The translations under genes and the position numbers were made by a program. The notes beneath the pieces were generated by a model. The model did not search any database, was not told the origin of the DNA, and was given only the letters and a program-made list of their open reading frames with translations. Shown in pieces: positions 49,472-57,159 of a stretch of 64,000 bases of DNA. Position 1 is the first letter of the stretch, and each line of letters opens with the position of its first letter. This stretch comes from Psychrobacter sp. LV10R520-6. Its GTDB lineage: Bacteria; Pseudomonadota; Gammaproteobacteria; Pseudomonadales; Moraxellaceae. The stretch lies in contig NZ_LT900024.1 in NCBI RefSeq assembly GCF_900182925.1, positions 3,038,001 through 3,102,000 of the forward strand. The letters are read 5' to 3'.

Positions 49472-50005
49472 ATGAATAATCAAAAAGGCTTTACCCTAAT
49501 CGAGCTAATGATTATTGTTGCTATTATTGGTATCTTGGCAGCGATTGCGGTTCCTCAGTATCAGAACTATGTGTCTAAGGCGCAGTCGACTCGTCTAATG
49601 GCTGAACTTGGTAGTTTAAAAATTATGGTTGATATATGCCTATTTGATACTAACGAATGTGCATTTGCCGTCCCGGCTACTAGCTTGATGGGGGCGCAAA
49701 TATATACGGGTAACGGTATAGCAGTTCCTGCTCTCACTAATAGTAGACCTTCTGTAATCATCTATGCTATCGATGGTAGCGCCACAGTTTCAGGTATGTT
49801 TGGTACTGGTTCTTCATCTGTATTAAGCGGTAAGACAATGCAGTGGCATCGTAACCCTGCTGCTGCTGCTGCTGCTACTGCCGCTGTTAAAACTGCCGCA
49901 AATGCTGGTGAATGGGCTTGTGAAACTACTATTTCAGAGTCTAAATTTATTCCTACAGGCTGCAAAACCGTTACCGCTTTGACTGCTATTAGTGTGAAAC
50001 ACTAA
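49472..50005 (+). CDS. Second major-type type IV pilin
   Basis: A 177-residue pilin with leader MNNQKG then [20 protein letters not shown], nearly the same N-terminal helix as PilA but an unrelated globular part. It has a disulfide pair (ACETTI ... PTGC) and a 13-residue tail after the last Cys without a terminal Ser. A run of alanines (AAAAAATAAVKTAANA) is encoded by GCT repeats. AGAG lies upstream of the ATG. Its own sigma-54-like promoter and terminator suggest independent expression; it could be an alternative pilin or a pilin-like accessory. Confidence 0.86.
   Translation: MNNQKGFTLIELMIIVAIIGILAAIAVPQYQNYVSKAQSTRLMAELGSLKIMVDICLFDTNECAFAVPATSLMGAQIYTGNGIAVPALTNSRPSVIIYAIDGSATVSGMFGTGSSSVLSGKTMQWHRNPAAAAAATAAVKTAANAGEWACETTISESKFIPTGCKTVTALTAISVKH
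49859..49876. repeat. GCT microsatellite in second pilin gene
   Basis: Six GCT-type triplets in a row encode an alanine run. Slippage would change its length in frame. Confidence 0.8.
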
Positions 50006-50046
50006 ACACAAACAGTTAATGTAATTGCTTTTATTGAGTTGATGAT

Positions 50047-50075
50047 AAGCCAAGCATTTGCTTGGTTTATTTTTT
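50047..50075 (+). terminator. Terminator of second pilin gene
   Basis: AGCCAAGCA and TGCTTGGTT form a stem with a 2-4-base loop, followed by TATTTTTT. Confidence 0.85.
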
Positions 50076-50123
50076 GCTATCATATTCTCAATACTCACTC
50101 TATATGCTGATAAGCAAACAGAT

Positions 50124-51323
50124 ATGTTTCAGAACCTTAAAGTCTTCGATCTGATCATTGTGCTGTTAATAATGACTGTCTTTGTCATAGCGGGCTATTA
50201 TTATGTCAATCCGTTAGCACGCAATCTATTGTGGCTACAGACTTATCCCGTCCGTGCAGAACTAGCGGTGGCTACGATAAGCTGTAGTGAGGACAGTCCG
50301 TCATGGCTTACGGATGTTTTGACCATGCAAAGTCGCGATAATAATGCCCCAGCCAATCAAATTGCTTATATTAGTCCGCAAGGTCAGCTACATCACTGCG
50401 AAAATGGTTATATAGGCCAGTATCCGCTGCTGTCTGCTGCTATCACGGATACGACCCGCTTTCGCTATGCGAGCGTCACTAAGTTATGGACAGCGGATGC
50501 GATTTTAGCCCTTATCAAGGATGACAGGCTATCGCTAGATACCAAGCTGTCTGACATCATCACTGAAATTGATGCGCCCAAAGACCCTAATGTTAATAAC
50601 ATTACTATCCGGCAGTTATTACTGCACCGCGCAGGCTTTAATCGTTATAGTGTGTTTGGGCATGATATGTTCGGTATTGGGCAGGCTATTTGCCCCGATA
50701 ATTTAAAAGGACTTAACGAGATTAAGCTTGGGTTTATCCCTGATACTAAGACCAGCTATTCCAATCTGGGCTATTGTCTATTGGGTGAAGTTATCAGTCA
50801 ACTGCATGATGATATGCCTTATAAAGAGGTGATAGCGCAGCAGTATAACTTTGCTGATAGCAGCTTACGCTTTATCTCAAACGCTGCGATGCCTGATGAG
50901 GTATCTTATAATTATGTTGAGACCGGCATTACGGGTGTTGGTGATATTTATACCGCCTTTGATTATGAGGGGTTGGCCTCGGCTGCTGGACTGTCAGGTA
51001 ATGCGATCGACCTTGCCTATCAGGTTAAGGCCATGGCCGCTAAACCTGAGCCCAATATTTTATCGTTGGATACGGATATGCCCTGTGATAAAAGCCAATT
51101 TAGAGCGTGCTATGGCTATGCGATGTTTCCTTATCAACCCACAGCGCAGTCTGCAACAGTATTTTATCGAGATGGCAATCTATTGGGGCTATCGTCCTTA
51201 GTGGCTATCGATGAGCAAGGGGGCGTTGTGGCATTATTAAGTAATGGCACACCAAATAATGCACAACAGGGCAGTGATGGCGTTAAGCTGCTGCTATATG
51301 AGCATCTTACTAAAGCACTTTAA
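50124..51323 (+). CDS. Membrane-anchored serine hydrolase, class C beta-lactamase family
   Basis: A 399-residue protein with an N-terminal membrane anchor (VFDLIIVLLIMTVFVIAGYY) and a periplasmic penicillin-binding-fold domain. The Ser-x-x-Lys motif is SVTK near residue 117 and the Tyr-x-Asn motif is SYSN near residue 213. HRAGFNRY after the first motif is typical of the beta-lactamase/esterase EstB/ClbP-like group. The third KTG-type motif is not obvious. Substrate could be a peptide, ester or peptidoglycan; resistance cannot be claimed. ATG at 50124 is the first Met clear of the preceding terminator. Confidence 0.82.
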   Translation: MFQNLKVFDLIIVLLIMTVFVIAGYYYVNPLARNLLWLQTYPVRAELAVATISCSEDSPSWLTDVLTMQSRDNNAPANQIAYISPQGQLHHCENGYIGQYPLLSAAITDTTRFRYASVTKLWTADAILALIKDDRLSLDTKLSDIITEIDAPKDPNVNNITIRQLLLHRAGFNRYSVFGHDMFGIGQAICPDNLKGLNEIKLGFIPDTKTSYSNLGYCLLGEVISQLHDDMPYKEVIAQQYNFADSSLRFISNAAMPDEVSYNYVETGITGVGDIYTAFDYEGLASAAGLSGNAIDLAYQVKAMAAKPEPNILSLDTDMPCDKSQFRACYGYAMFPYQPTAQSATVFYRDGNLLGLSSLVAIDEQGGVVALLSNGTPNNAQQGSDGVKLLLYEHLTKAL

Positions 51324-51370
51324 GGGTTTTTGTTGAATGAAAGTTATTACTACATATATTATGATAAATA

Positions 51371-51424
51371 GACCTCTTGCAAAAGTCATCGTCATGATGT
51401 AGTCCATGACTTTTGCAAGAGGTC
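51371..51424. mobile_element. 54-bp mini-element made of two IS5-like ends
   Basis: GACCTCTTGCAAAAGTCAT (51371-51389) and its perfect inverted copy (51406-51424) surround 16 bp. The same 19 bp begins the IS remnant at 53406. This is either an internally deleted IS or the smallest kind of MITE. Confidence 0.8.
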
Positions 51425-51556
51425 CAATACATGAGCCTGCAGATATATTGATTGACGATAAAGCTTAGATTATAACAACAGTCAGGTTTGGGACTTTCCC
51501 AAACCTGGAGCCCATCGAAAAAACAGCTTAAGAGAGAACTTAAATAGTTATCGAGG

Positions 51557-53302
51557 TTAGCTTTTATATTCTATATGCCATAGTTGATTCGCTTCAAAAA
51601 TATTATGGTTTACCACCTGTCTTATGGATTCGATATCAAATTCTCTTTTGTCTTCAGATAGTCGTAATACCCTTGGTAGACGGCTGATGCCTAGTTGTCC
51701 ATCTGCTAATGCATAATGCCTATAGTTTTTATTTATAATTTCATCACATTCGAATTCTATGTATACCATACCTTTGTTTTGAGATTTAGCCATGCGCACA
51801 ATCGATCTAAAAACTTCTTTTTTAAGGAGTAACTTCTCTTTATTAAGATCCTCTACCGTATATCTAGGCCTTCTCCCCAATGCAATTTTTTTCCAAAATT
51901 TTCCTTTTTCTTTGACTGCAAAGTAATTGCTGAGTTCATCTTCTAGTCCTTCAGCTTCTTTTATAGATACTTTAGCATCATGTGATTCTTCTTGAATCAT
52001 GAGGAGTGGGTTACCCATAACTTCTGAACGTTTCTCTATACTTAACTCTTGAGAAAAAATAAAGTCATGAGATTTAGTCAGTAACTTTCTTAGTGCCATT
52101 AATTTAATTAACAACATTTCACTACTGTTAGAATACATGACTAAAGGTTGTAATCTAAAATCCTGAACACTCTCTATCATTTGCTTAAATAATTTATCCA
52201 AATGATAGGATAGATAGTCTTGATCATCTTTGTTATGAAGTAGGGTTTGAATTCTGGGTATTTTTTGAAGTATTAATACCGAAACTTGCTTTTCGTAAGT
52301 TATCATTCGTTCTTTTATAATGGCTTCTGTAGAGCCACCAACTTGTTCTAGACGTTCTTTTAGTAAGGGTTTTAAATATCTCTTACGTAGATTTTGGATT
52401 TCATTAATGAAACTCAGAAGTGTATCGGGTGTCCTTCGATCAAGCGTGTAAAACCGACTCATAGCATGAGAAGCATGGGATAGATATTGTGAATCATGCA
52501 TATCCTCTTTTTTGATAACAACATGTGTCAGATAGACGTACTTTTCAACACTATTGCCACTGCTATCTTCATGAAGAAACCGTCGAAAAGAATAAGGATT
52601 CTTACCAATTTCATCCGTACTTCCAATTAAAAACCAGTATTTTTGTCCTTCTACAACCAAAAAATCTCTATCTTTCCCCTCATTTCTGATGAAAGAGGGT
52701 AGATAAGTAAATTCTTGAAAACTTACGTCTGATGAATCCCACTTCCGGAAGTCTTGACCTTGTATTTTCTGCTTAATAAAGACCTCCTTTAGGTATGATT
52801 TAATCATATGGGAGTCCAGTTTGCGAAAACTAGGGGAGACTTTTAATTTAACAGTGTCTATCCATTGTGCTAAGTCATATAAAAAAGCTATTCGTATTCT
52901 TTTACGATTTTTATGCTCATATAGCATATTGCGCATGTCTAAGTTATCTAAGCAACCAAATATTGCTTCAATTTCATCAGCAAGTTGTATAGCATCATAA
53001 TACTCAAAGCGTGAATCAATGATTTTGGACATGTCTGATGCTATGGCAATTAAATCATTATTATGAGTTTGAATATCTTCCCTAGTTTTTTTTAAAGTGG
53101 CAGGACGTTTGTGTATTAGTTCTTCATTGGCATTGAGATAGATACCTCGAGGTGCTAGTATGTTTTTGTGCACACTATCTTGACTCTCTTTATCTAACTC
53201 TGGAAGGATATTTTGTATTACTTCACGCCAATCTGGACTTAGGCTGGGATCCAGAGATTTTAATTTATAAAGCTGATATTCAGAAAGGTCATGAATATTC
53301 AT
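51557..53302 (-). CDS. Large uncharacterised protein between IS ends
   Basis: Not recognised. The 581 residues are cytosolic in character, rich in Lys, Glu and Leu and mostly helical, without a signal peptide or membrane span. There is no Walker, helicase or nuclease motif that I can defend. The C-terminal part, KNKGMVYIEFECDEII-like, looks like a beta-rich end. The gene is AT-rich compared with the housekeeping neighbours. It is bounded by IS-end sequences (51371-51424 and 53406-53425), which suggests acquisition as cargo. It stands alone, so no partner hints at function; defence or phage-related roles are possible but unsupported. Confidence 0.75.
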   Translation of the reverse strand: MNIHDLSEYQLYKLKSLDPSLSPDWREVIQNILPELDKESQDSVHKNILAPRGIYLNANEELIHKRPATLKKTREDIQTHNNDLIAIASDMSKIIDSRFEYYDAIQLADEIEAIFGCLDNLDMRNMLYEHKNRKRIRIAFLYDLAQWIDTVKLKVSPSFRKLDSHMIKSYLKEVFIKQKIQGQDFRKWDSSDVSFQEFTYLPSFIRNEGKDRDFLVVEGQKYWFLIGSTDEIGKNPYSFRRFLHEDSSGNSVEKYVYLTHVVIKKEDMHDSQYLSHASHAMSRFYTLDRRTPDTLLSFINEIQNLRKRYLKPLLKERLEQVGGSTEAIIKERMITYEKQVSVLILQKIPRIQTLLHNKDDQDYLSYHLDKLFKQMIESVQDFRLQPLVMYSNSSEMLLIKLMALRKLLTKSHDFIFSQELSIEKRSEVMGNPLLMIQEESHDAKVSIKEAEGLEDELSNYFAVKEKGKFWKKIALGRRPRYTVEDLNKEKLLLKKEVFRSIVRMAKSQNKGMVYIEFECDEIINKNYRHYALADGQLGISRLPRVLRLSEDKREFDIESIRQVVNHNIFEANQLWHIEYKS

Positions 53303-53405
53303 TATGTTTATTCCTTCAGAAATCTTTTATCTCGTGGATGGTATACTAATACTAATAGTAGACAAAAGTAATATAATTAAAGAAGGGGGAAGGACATTGC
53401 TCTTA

Positions 53406-53943
53406 GACCTCTTGCAAAAGTCATGGATTAAGTTCGAAATTAACCACACCTGCAAATAGCTTCATTCTCAAATAATAACGCTGACGACGATTGCGGTATC
53501 GTTGGGCAACGATTTCAAAGAGCTTAATCAAACCTATTTTGTGCTCAACTAAAATACGGAGCTTAGCTAAATATTGATTCACTTGTTTGCAATAGTCTAA
53601 TAACTTGCCCCCTTTTGGTTTTTTAAAAGGTGTGAATGTTTGGTCATGGCGCTTGGCTATACCTTGATATCCACTGTCTGCTAAGTAGCTGGTGTTGTTA
53701 GATAACCAATCAGGACAAGTCTGTTTGTAAAGGCTAAAATCATGTACCGAACCTTTAGAAGTTTGAACATCTAGTATTAAACCTGTTTGCCAATGCACAA
53801 TAACTTGTGCTTTTAAGGTGTGTTGCTTTCTTTTTCCGCTGTAATAGTCACCTTGGTTTTTTTTGGACGCTCAATCGAGGTTTCAGTGGCACCTATAATG
53901 ACCGCTGACCAGTTAATATCATCAACATCTACGGATGGTCTTT
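53406..53943 (-). pseudogene. Truncated IS5-family transposase with left inverted repeat
   Basis: The 3' part of a DDE transposase. The main piece (53421-53798) reads DVQTSKGSVHDFSLYKQTCP, LADSGYQGI and a C-terminal RILVEHKIGLIKLFEI. Upstream codons continue in another frame across a run of eight A (minus strand, 53857-53864): IGATETSIERPKK then QGDYYSGKRKQHTLKAQV. IS427-type members use such a slip, so the frame change may be programmed. The first catalytic Asp appears as Gly (IGATE for the usual DATE), and the 5' end is lost near 53943. The stop codon lies inside the IR GACCTCTTGCAAAAGTCATG (53406-53425). Confidence 0.82.
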
Positions 53944-54081
53944 TTTATTGTCTTAAGTTATTGTTTTAGTTGATATTAATATATATTTAACTTCACTTGG
54001 TAGCCGTTTTGGTAGCCATTAGCTTTATTTTTTGACTACTGGTAGCCATGGGGTAGTGTAATTATTTAGCAAATTTAGTTA

Positions 54082-54294
54082 CTACTTGTCAGCCTTGCGA
54101 GCGTTCTTAACATTAACTATTATTTGTACTGGCTGTGGTTCGTTATCATGCTCGCTGTCTGCTCTATCAAGTCCTAGTAATTTAGCCTTAGCTAGTATTG
54201 ATGCCACCATAGCAGACGCTTGCCCGTTCTCTTTGGCTGTCTGCCTTGCATCATCTAATTCGTTTATTAAGTCATTAATCGTTATCTTACTCAT
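54082..54294 (-). CDS. Small phage-like protein
   Basis: A 70-residue acidic, helical protein (INDLINELDDARQTAKENGQ, then SAMVASILAKAKLLGLDR). The pattern resembles the N-terminal part of small terminase-like or phage regulatory proteins, but I cannot name a family with confidence. It lies among phage and IS remnants. No strong ribosome-binding site is visible. Confidence 0.5.
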   Translation of the reverse strand: MSKITINDLINELDDARQTAKENGQASAMVASILAKAKLLGLDRADSEHDNEPQPVQIIVNVKNARKADK

Positions 54295-54377
54295 AAGTTA
54301 TAGCCCTTGTGTGCTCATCGTTTGACAGCTCGCTCATCGACTGCACAGCATCGGCATTAACGTCTCTAATCTGTGGC

Positions 54378-54509
54378 TTAAGGCTTACCACGATATTGGT
54401 AACTAAGATCTAAAAAAGGTTCGGCTGCTTGTTTCAGCTGATTGTTATAAGTTGAAATATTAATCTTTGAATAGTCGCTAAGGCTGCGAGTAATAGCAAT
54501 GGCTGGCAT
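54378..54509 (-). CDS. Possible small ORF, 43 residues
   Basis: Begins MPAIAITRSLSDYSKINI and ends QYRGKP. TAGAG lies ten bases before the ATG. Composition is plausible for a small phage-type protein, but the length makes chance likely. No family recognised. Confidence 0.3.
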   Translation of the reverse strand: MPAIAITRSLSDYSKINISTYNNQLKQAAEPFLDLSYQYRGKP

Positions 54510-54743
54510 GATGATCTCTAATTGTTATCTAAATCATTAGGTAGTTTATAACCTTAATTATATCATGGATTAAATTATACCTATGTAAAAAAATGCTTTA
54601 ATTGCTGCAGACACAAAAAAGGCAGACGATAAACGCCTACCAATACACTTTTATCCCTCTAATAATCCGCTAAAGTTGGTTCTATCCCCTTGTTTCTATG
54701 GCGTGTAGGTTAGCTTAGCAAGTTTAGCGGCTTTTACTGGTCG

Positions 54744-54989
54744 CTAATCAATAATAAGCTTAGGATTAACATAAACTAGGCGTTTACGGCCCTCACTCTC
54801 TAACCTAATATGTCCCATGCTTTCTAAGTCATCAAGTAAGAAGTTTAGCTTTTTACCTCTTAGTGCATTAGGTGCATGCTGTGTCACAAAAGACTTATTT
54901 AATACCGCTGGGTTATAGGCCTTGGCTTTGTCTATTAACCATATGCTTAGCTTTTCAAGGTCGCTATGTCGCCAGTAATTTATACACCC
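54744..54989 (-). pseudogene. C-terminal remnant of a phage/plasmid primase-type protein
   Basis: An open frame of about 80 codons with no start reads INYWRHSDLEKLSIWLIDKA, then NALRGKKLNFLLDDLESMG and RKRLVYVNPKLIID before a stop. This looks like the winged-helix tail of a DUF3987-type replication protein found in prophages; the assignment is from memory and moderate. The upstream part is cut off by unrelated sequence near 54985, so the gene is broken. Confidence 0.55.
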
Positions 54990-55297
54990 TTGAAGCCCTC
55001 ACTCAGTTTAAAAAAAACAGCAAATATATCATGGCAAATATAATAGGACAGCCAATCAAAGAGCATGGCTATACTCAAACACTCTTTAAAAACTGGCATG
55101 AGGTTTTTGGTGATAGCGCCTATGTACTTACGAGGAATGACAGTACAGATTTGCAAAATATTATGCTATGCAATTTTGCCTGTCCGGGCAGTCAAAATCT
55201 GGCTCAAGCGGAGTTTTTTAATAAAAGTCAAAAGGTACATACCGATGATCTACCAAGACTGGATAGATATTATTATCGATCTATTGAGAGTTTGTAG
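54990..55297 (+). pseudogene. C-terminal fragment of an unknown protein
   Basis: The plus-strand frame reads SKYIMANIIGQPIKEHGYTQ, FKNWHEVFGDSAYVLTRND and PRLDRYYYRSIESL before a stop. The composition looks like real protein, but the part upstream of about 54985 is antisense to the primase remnant, so the original start is gone. An ATG at 55032 could still give an 88-residue product. Function unknown. Confidence 0.45.
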
Positions 55298-55695
55298 GCG
55301 TTGGCTAGGTAGCGAGTGTTGCACGCGTAGGCTGCGGCTTTAGCCCAGCTCAAAACTTTGCAATATCATAATGCTGGGCTAAAGCCACAGCCTACGAGCC
55401 ATTTAACGGAATGGCATCAAATTGAAAAGGTTGGGTGTCTTTTGTAGGCTGGGCATCTTGCCCAGCCAAGTAATGTAAGTTTGACAAAATGCTGGATCAA
55501 AACTGTAGCCTACGAATTAACTAGCTAAAATTTATAGAGTTTAAAATGCTGGGCTAAAGCCGCAGCCTACGAACCGTTCAGCGCAATGATGAAAAACGAA
55601 AAAGGCTAGGTGATTGATGTAGGCTGGGCATTCTGCCCAGCAAAATTATGCAAAGTTAATAATGCTGGGCTAAAGCCACAGCCTACGAGGCATTT
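55298..55695. repeat. Family B palindromic repeat array, left part
   Basis: A series of hairpin units built from GTAGGCTGGGC...GCCCAGC and GCTGGGCTAAAGCC(A/G)CAGCCTACG, spaced by 40-60 bp of less conserved sequence. At least six half-units are readable. CCACAGCCTACG, the site matched by the IS110 guide, occurs at 55385-55396 and 55676-55687. No coding content. Confidence 0.88.
55546..55689. repeat. 144-bp perfect direct repeat, copy 1
   Basis: Starts ATGCTGGGCTAAAGCCGC and ends CACAGCCTACGAG. It appears identical, base for base, to 56492-56635, and the two flank the phosphoribosyltransferase-like gene in the same orientation. Confidence 0.9.
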
Positions 55696-55702
55696 AGCGT
55701 TA

Positions 55703-56404
55703 TCAAATATCTGCAAAAGCCAATTGTTCTACCACATGCGGCATATAAGCGGTTAGCACCGGCTGATCATCAAGTCCTAACAATTCATAGACTTGTCCAC
55801 CGATACCGGGGATTACTTCACCGGCTTCGCTACGCTCATCATCTATCGCAAAACATATAAATCTAAATTTATCCGAGATAGCATTCGGAAATTCAGCTTT
55901 CAACTTTTTTTCCGACTGCGTGTGAGCCACAGGCGTCAAGATAAATATATTCTCAATATTTTTTATGTTTTCTAGCATCTCAATCAAATTGGTGCGAACC
56001 ACACAACTGCCTGACATTACCGACTTAACTATGATGATATTGGTAGCGGTCTCATATCCTGACTGGATAAATTTATGAACAATAGGCGCAACACTCGTCC
56101 GATTGGGCAACTGATAATGGTGGTTCCAAAAGACAGCAAGCTTAGTAGGTATGTTTTGGTCATGTAAAACGTTTGCCACACCGCGCTGCAAAAAGTCGGC
56201 ATCTTCAGCAGTTGAGATAATCAGCGTCTGCCTAGATGACTGATGAGGCAATAGGGTAGCGGTATAAGAGGCGAGCAGCTCACCAAGCGCTGTCATGTGC
56301 CTGCGATACTCGTCAGGCCTATTGACACTGTCCAATAAGCCTTGCAGATGGCGTTTGGCAGCTGTCGAAGCAATAGGCGTGTAAGTGCGAGTAGTCATAG
56401 TCAT
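55703..56404 (-). CDS. Phosphoribosyltransferase-like protein inside repeat array
   Basis: A 233-residue protein whose fold resembles type I phosphoribosyltransferases. TNIIIVKSVMSGSCVVRTNL (about 120-140) sits where the PRPP loop is expected, followed by IENIFILTPVAHTQSEK, and the end EVIPGIGGQVYELLG recalls the uracil phosphoribosyltransferase tail. The classical acidic DD of the PRPP loop is not present, so activity is uncertain. Start at 56404 was chosen because GGAG lies 9 bases upstream; 56419 is an alternative. It stands alone between two copies of the 144-bp repeat. Confidence 0.6.
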   Translation of the reverse strand: MTMTTRTYTPIASTAAKRHLQGLLDSVNRPDEYRRHMTALGELLASYTATLLPHQSSRQTLIISTAEDADFLQRGVANVLHDQNIPTKLAVFWNHHYQLPNRTSVAPIVHKFIQSGYETATNIIIVKSVMSGSCVVRTNLIEMLENIKNIENIFILTPVAHTQSEKKLKAEFPNAISDKFRFICFAIDDERSEAGEVIPGIGGQVYELLGLDDQPVLTAYMPHVVEQLAFADI

Positions 56405-56449
56405 CTTATATCGCTCCATTATCAGAAGAGCTTAAGTCTTTTTCGAGCG

Positions 56450-56700
56450 TGGGTTGGACATTTTGCCCAGCAGAACCATATTAATAATACCATGCTGGGC
56501 TAAAGCCGCAGCCTACGAACCGTTCAGCGCAATGATGAAAAACGAAAAAGGCTAGGTGATTGATGTAGGCTGGGCATTCTGCCCAGCAAAATTATGCAAA
56601 GTTAATAATGCTGGGCTAAAGCCACAGCCTACGAGATACGCATTAAAGTTAGTATTTGGATAAACAAAAAGGCTGGGCTAAAAGCCACAGCCTATATAAG
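56450..56700. repeat. Family B palindromic repeat array, right part
   Basis: Hairpin units as on the left side of the gene, ending with GGCTGGGCTAAAAGCCACAG near 56671. It includes the second copy of the 144-bp repeat and a CCACAGCCTACG site at 56622-56633. It lies between the phosphoribosyltransferase-like gene and fdxA. Confidence 0.88.
56492..56635. repeat. 144-bp perfect direct repeat, copy 2
   Basis: Same length and sequence as 55546-55689, offset 946 bp. The bases on either side differ (A/C before, G/A after). Confidence 0.9.
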
Positions 56701-56741
56701 ATCATTTTAAATAATATCAGTTAAAAAGTATCAGTTTTTGC

Positions 56742-57065
56742 TTACTTCTCCAAATACTGAATTTTACCCTCAACACCATCCCACTTTTCAGAATCCGGCA
56801 AGCTTTCTTTCACTTCAGTGATGTTCGGCCACTTTTGTGCCAGCTCTTCGTTGAGCTCAGTGTATATCTCTTGCCCTTTCGGCACTTCATCTTCAGAAAA
56901 TATCGCATTGGCAGGGCATTCGGGCTCGCATAGCGCGCAGTCGATGCACTCATCAGGATCGATGACTAAGAAGTTGGGTCCTTCATAAAAGCAGTCCACA
57001 GGGCAGACTTCCACACAGTCAGTGTGTTTGCAAAGGATGCAGTTATCTGTAACGACAAAGGTCAT
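56742..57065 (-). CDS. fdxA: Seven-iron ferredoxin FdxA
   Basis: A 107-residue [3Fe-4S][4Fe-4S] ferredoxin. The first cluster uses Cys in [14 protein letters not shown] (CxxxxxxC spacing of the 3Fe type), and the second uses [12 protein letters not shown]. The C-terminal extension [11 protein letters not shown]...KWDGVEGK is typical of Azotobacter-type FdxA. It lies next to mutS on the same strand, as in Pseudomonas, but 95 bp apart. Confidence 0.94.
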   Translation of the reverse strand: MTFVVTDNCILCKHTDCVEVCPVDCFYEGPNFLVIDPDECIDCALCEPECPANAIFSEDEVPKGQEIYTELNEELAQKWPNITEVKESLPDSEKWDGVEGKIQYLEK

Positions 57066-57159
57066 GGCGATGGCTACCTGTTATTGGTTCGGCGTATGAA
57101 TAAAATAGATTGAAAATAAGGCGTATTTTAGCGCTTTTGCGTTCATTTAACAAACCTCT

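Noticed and set aside
55298..56700. CRISPR array
   Set aside because: The regular-looking repeats are palindromic family B units with unequal spacing and similar spacers; no cas gene is nearby.
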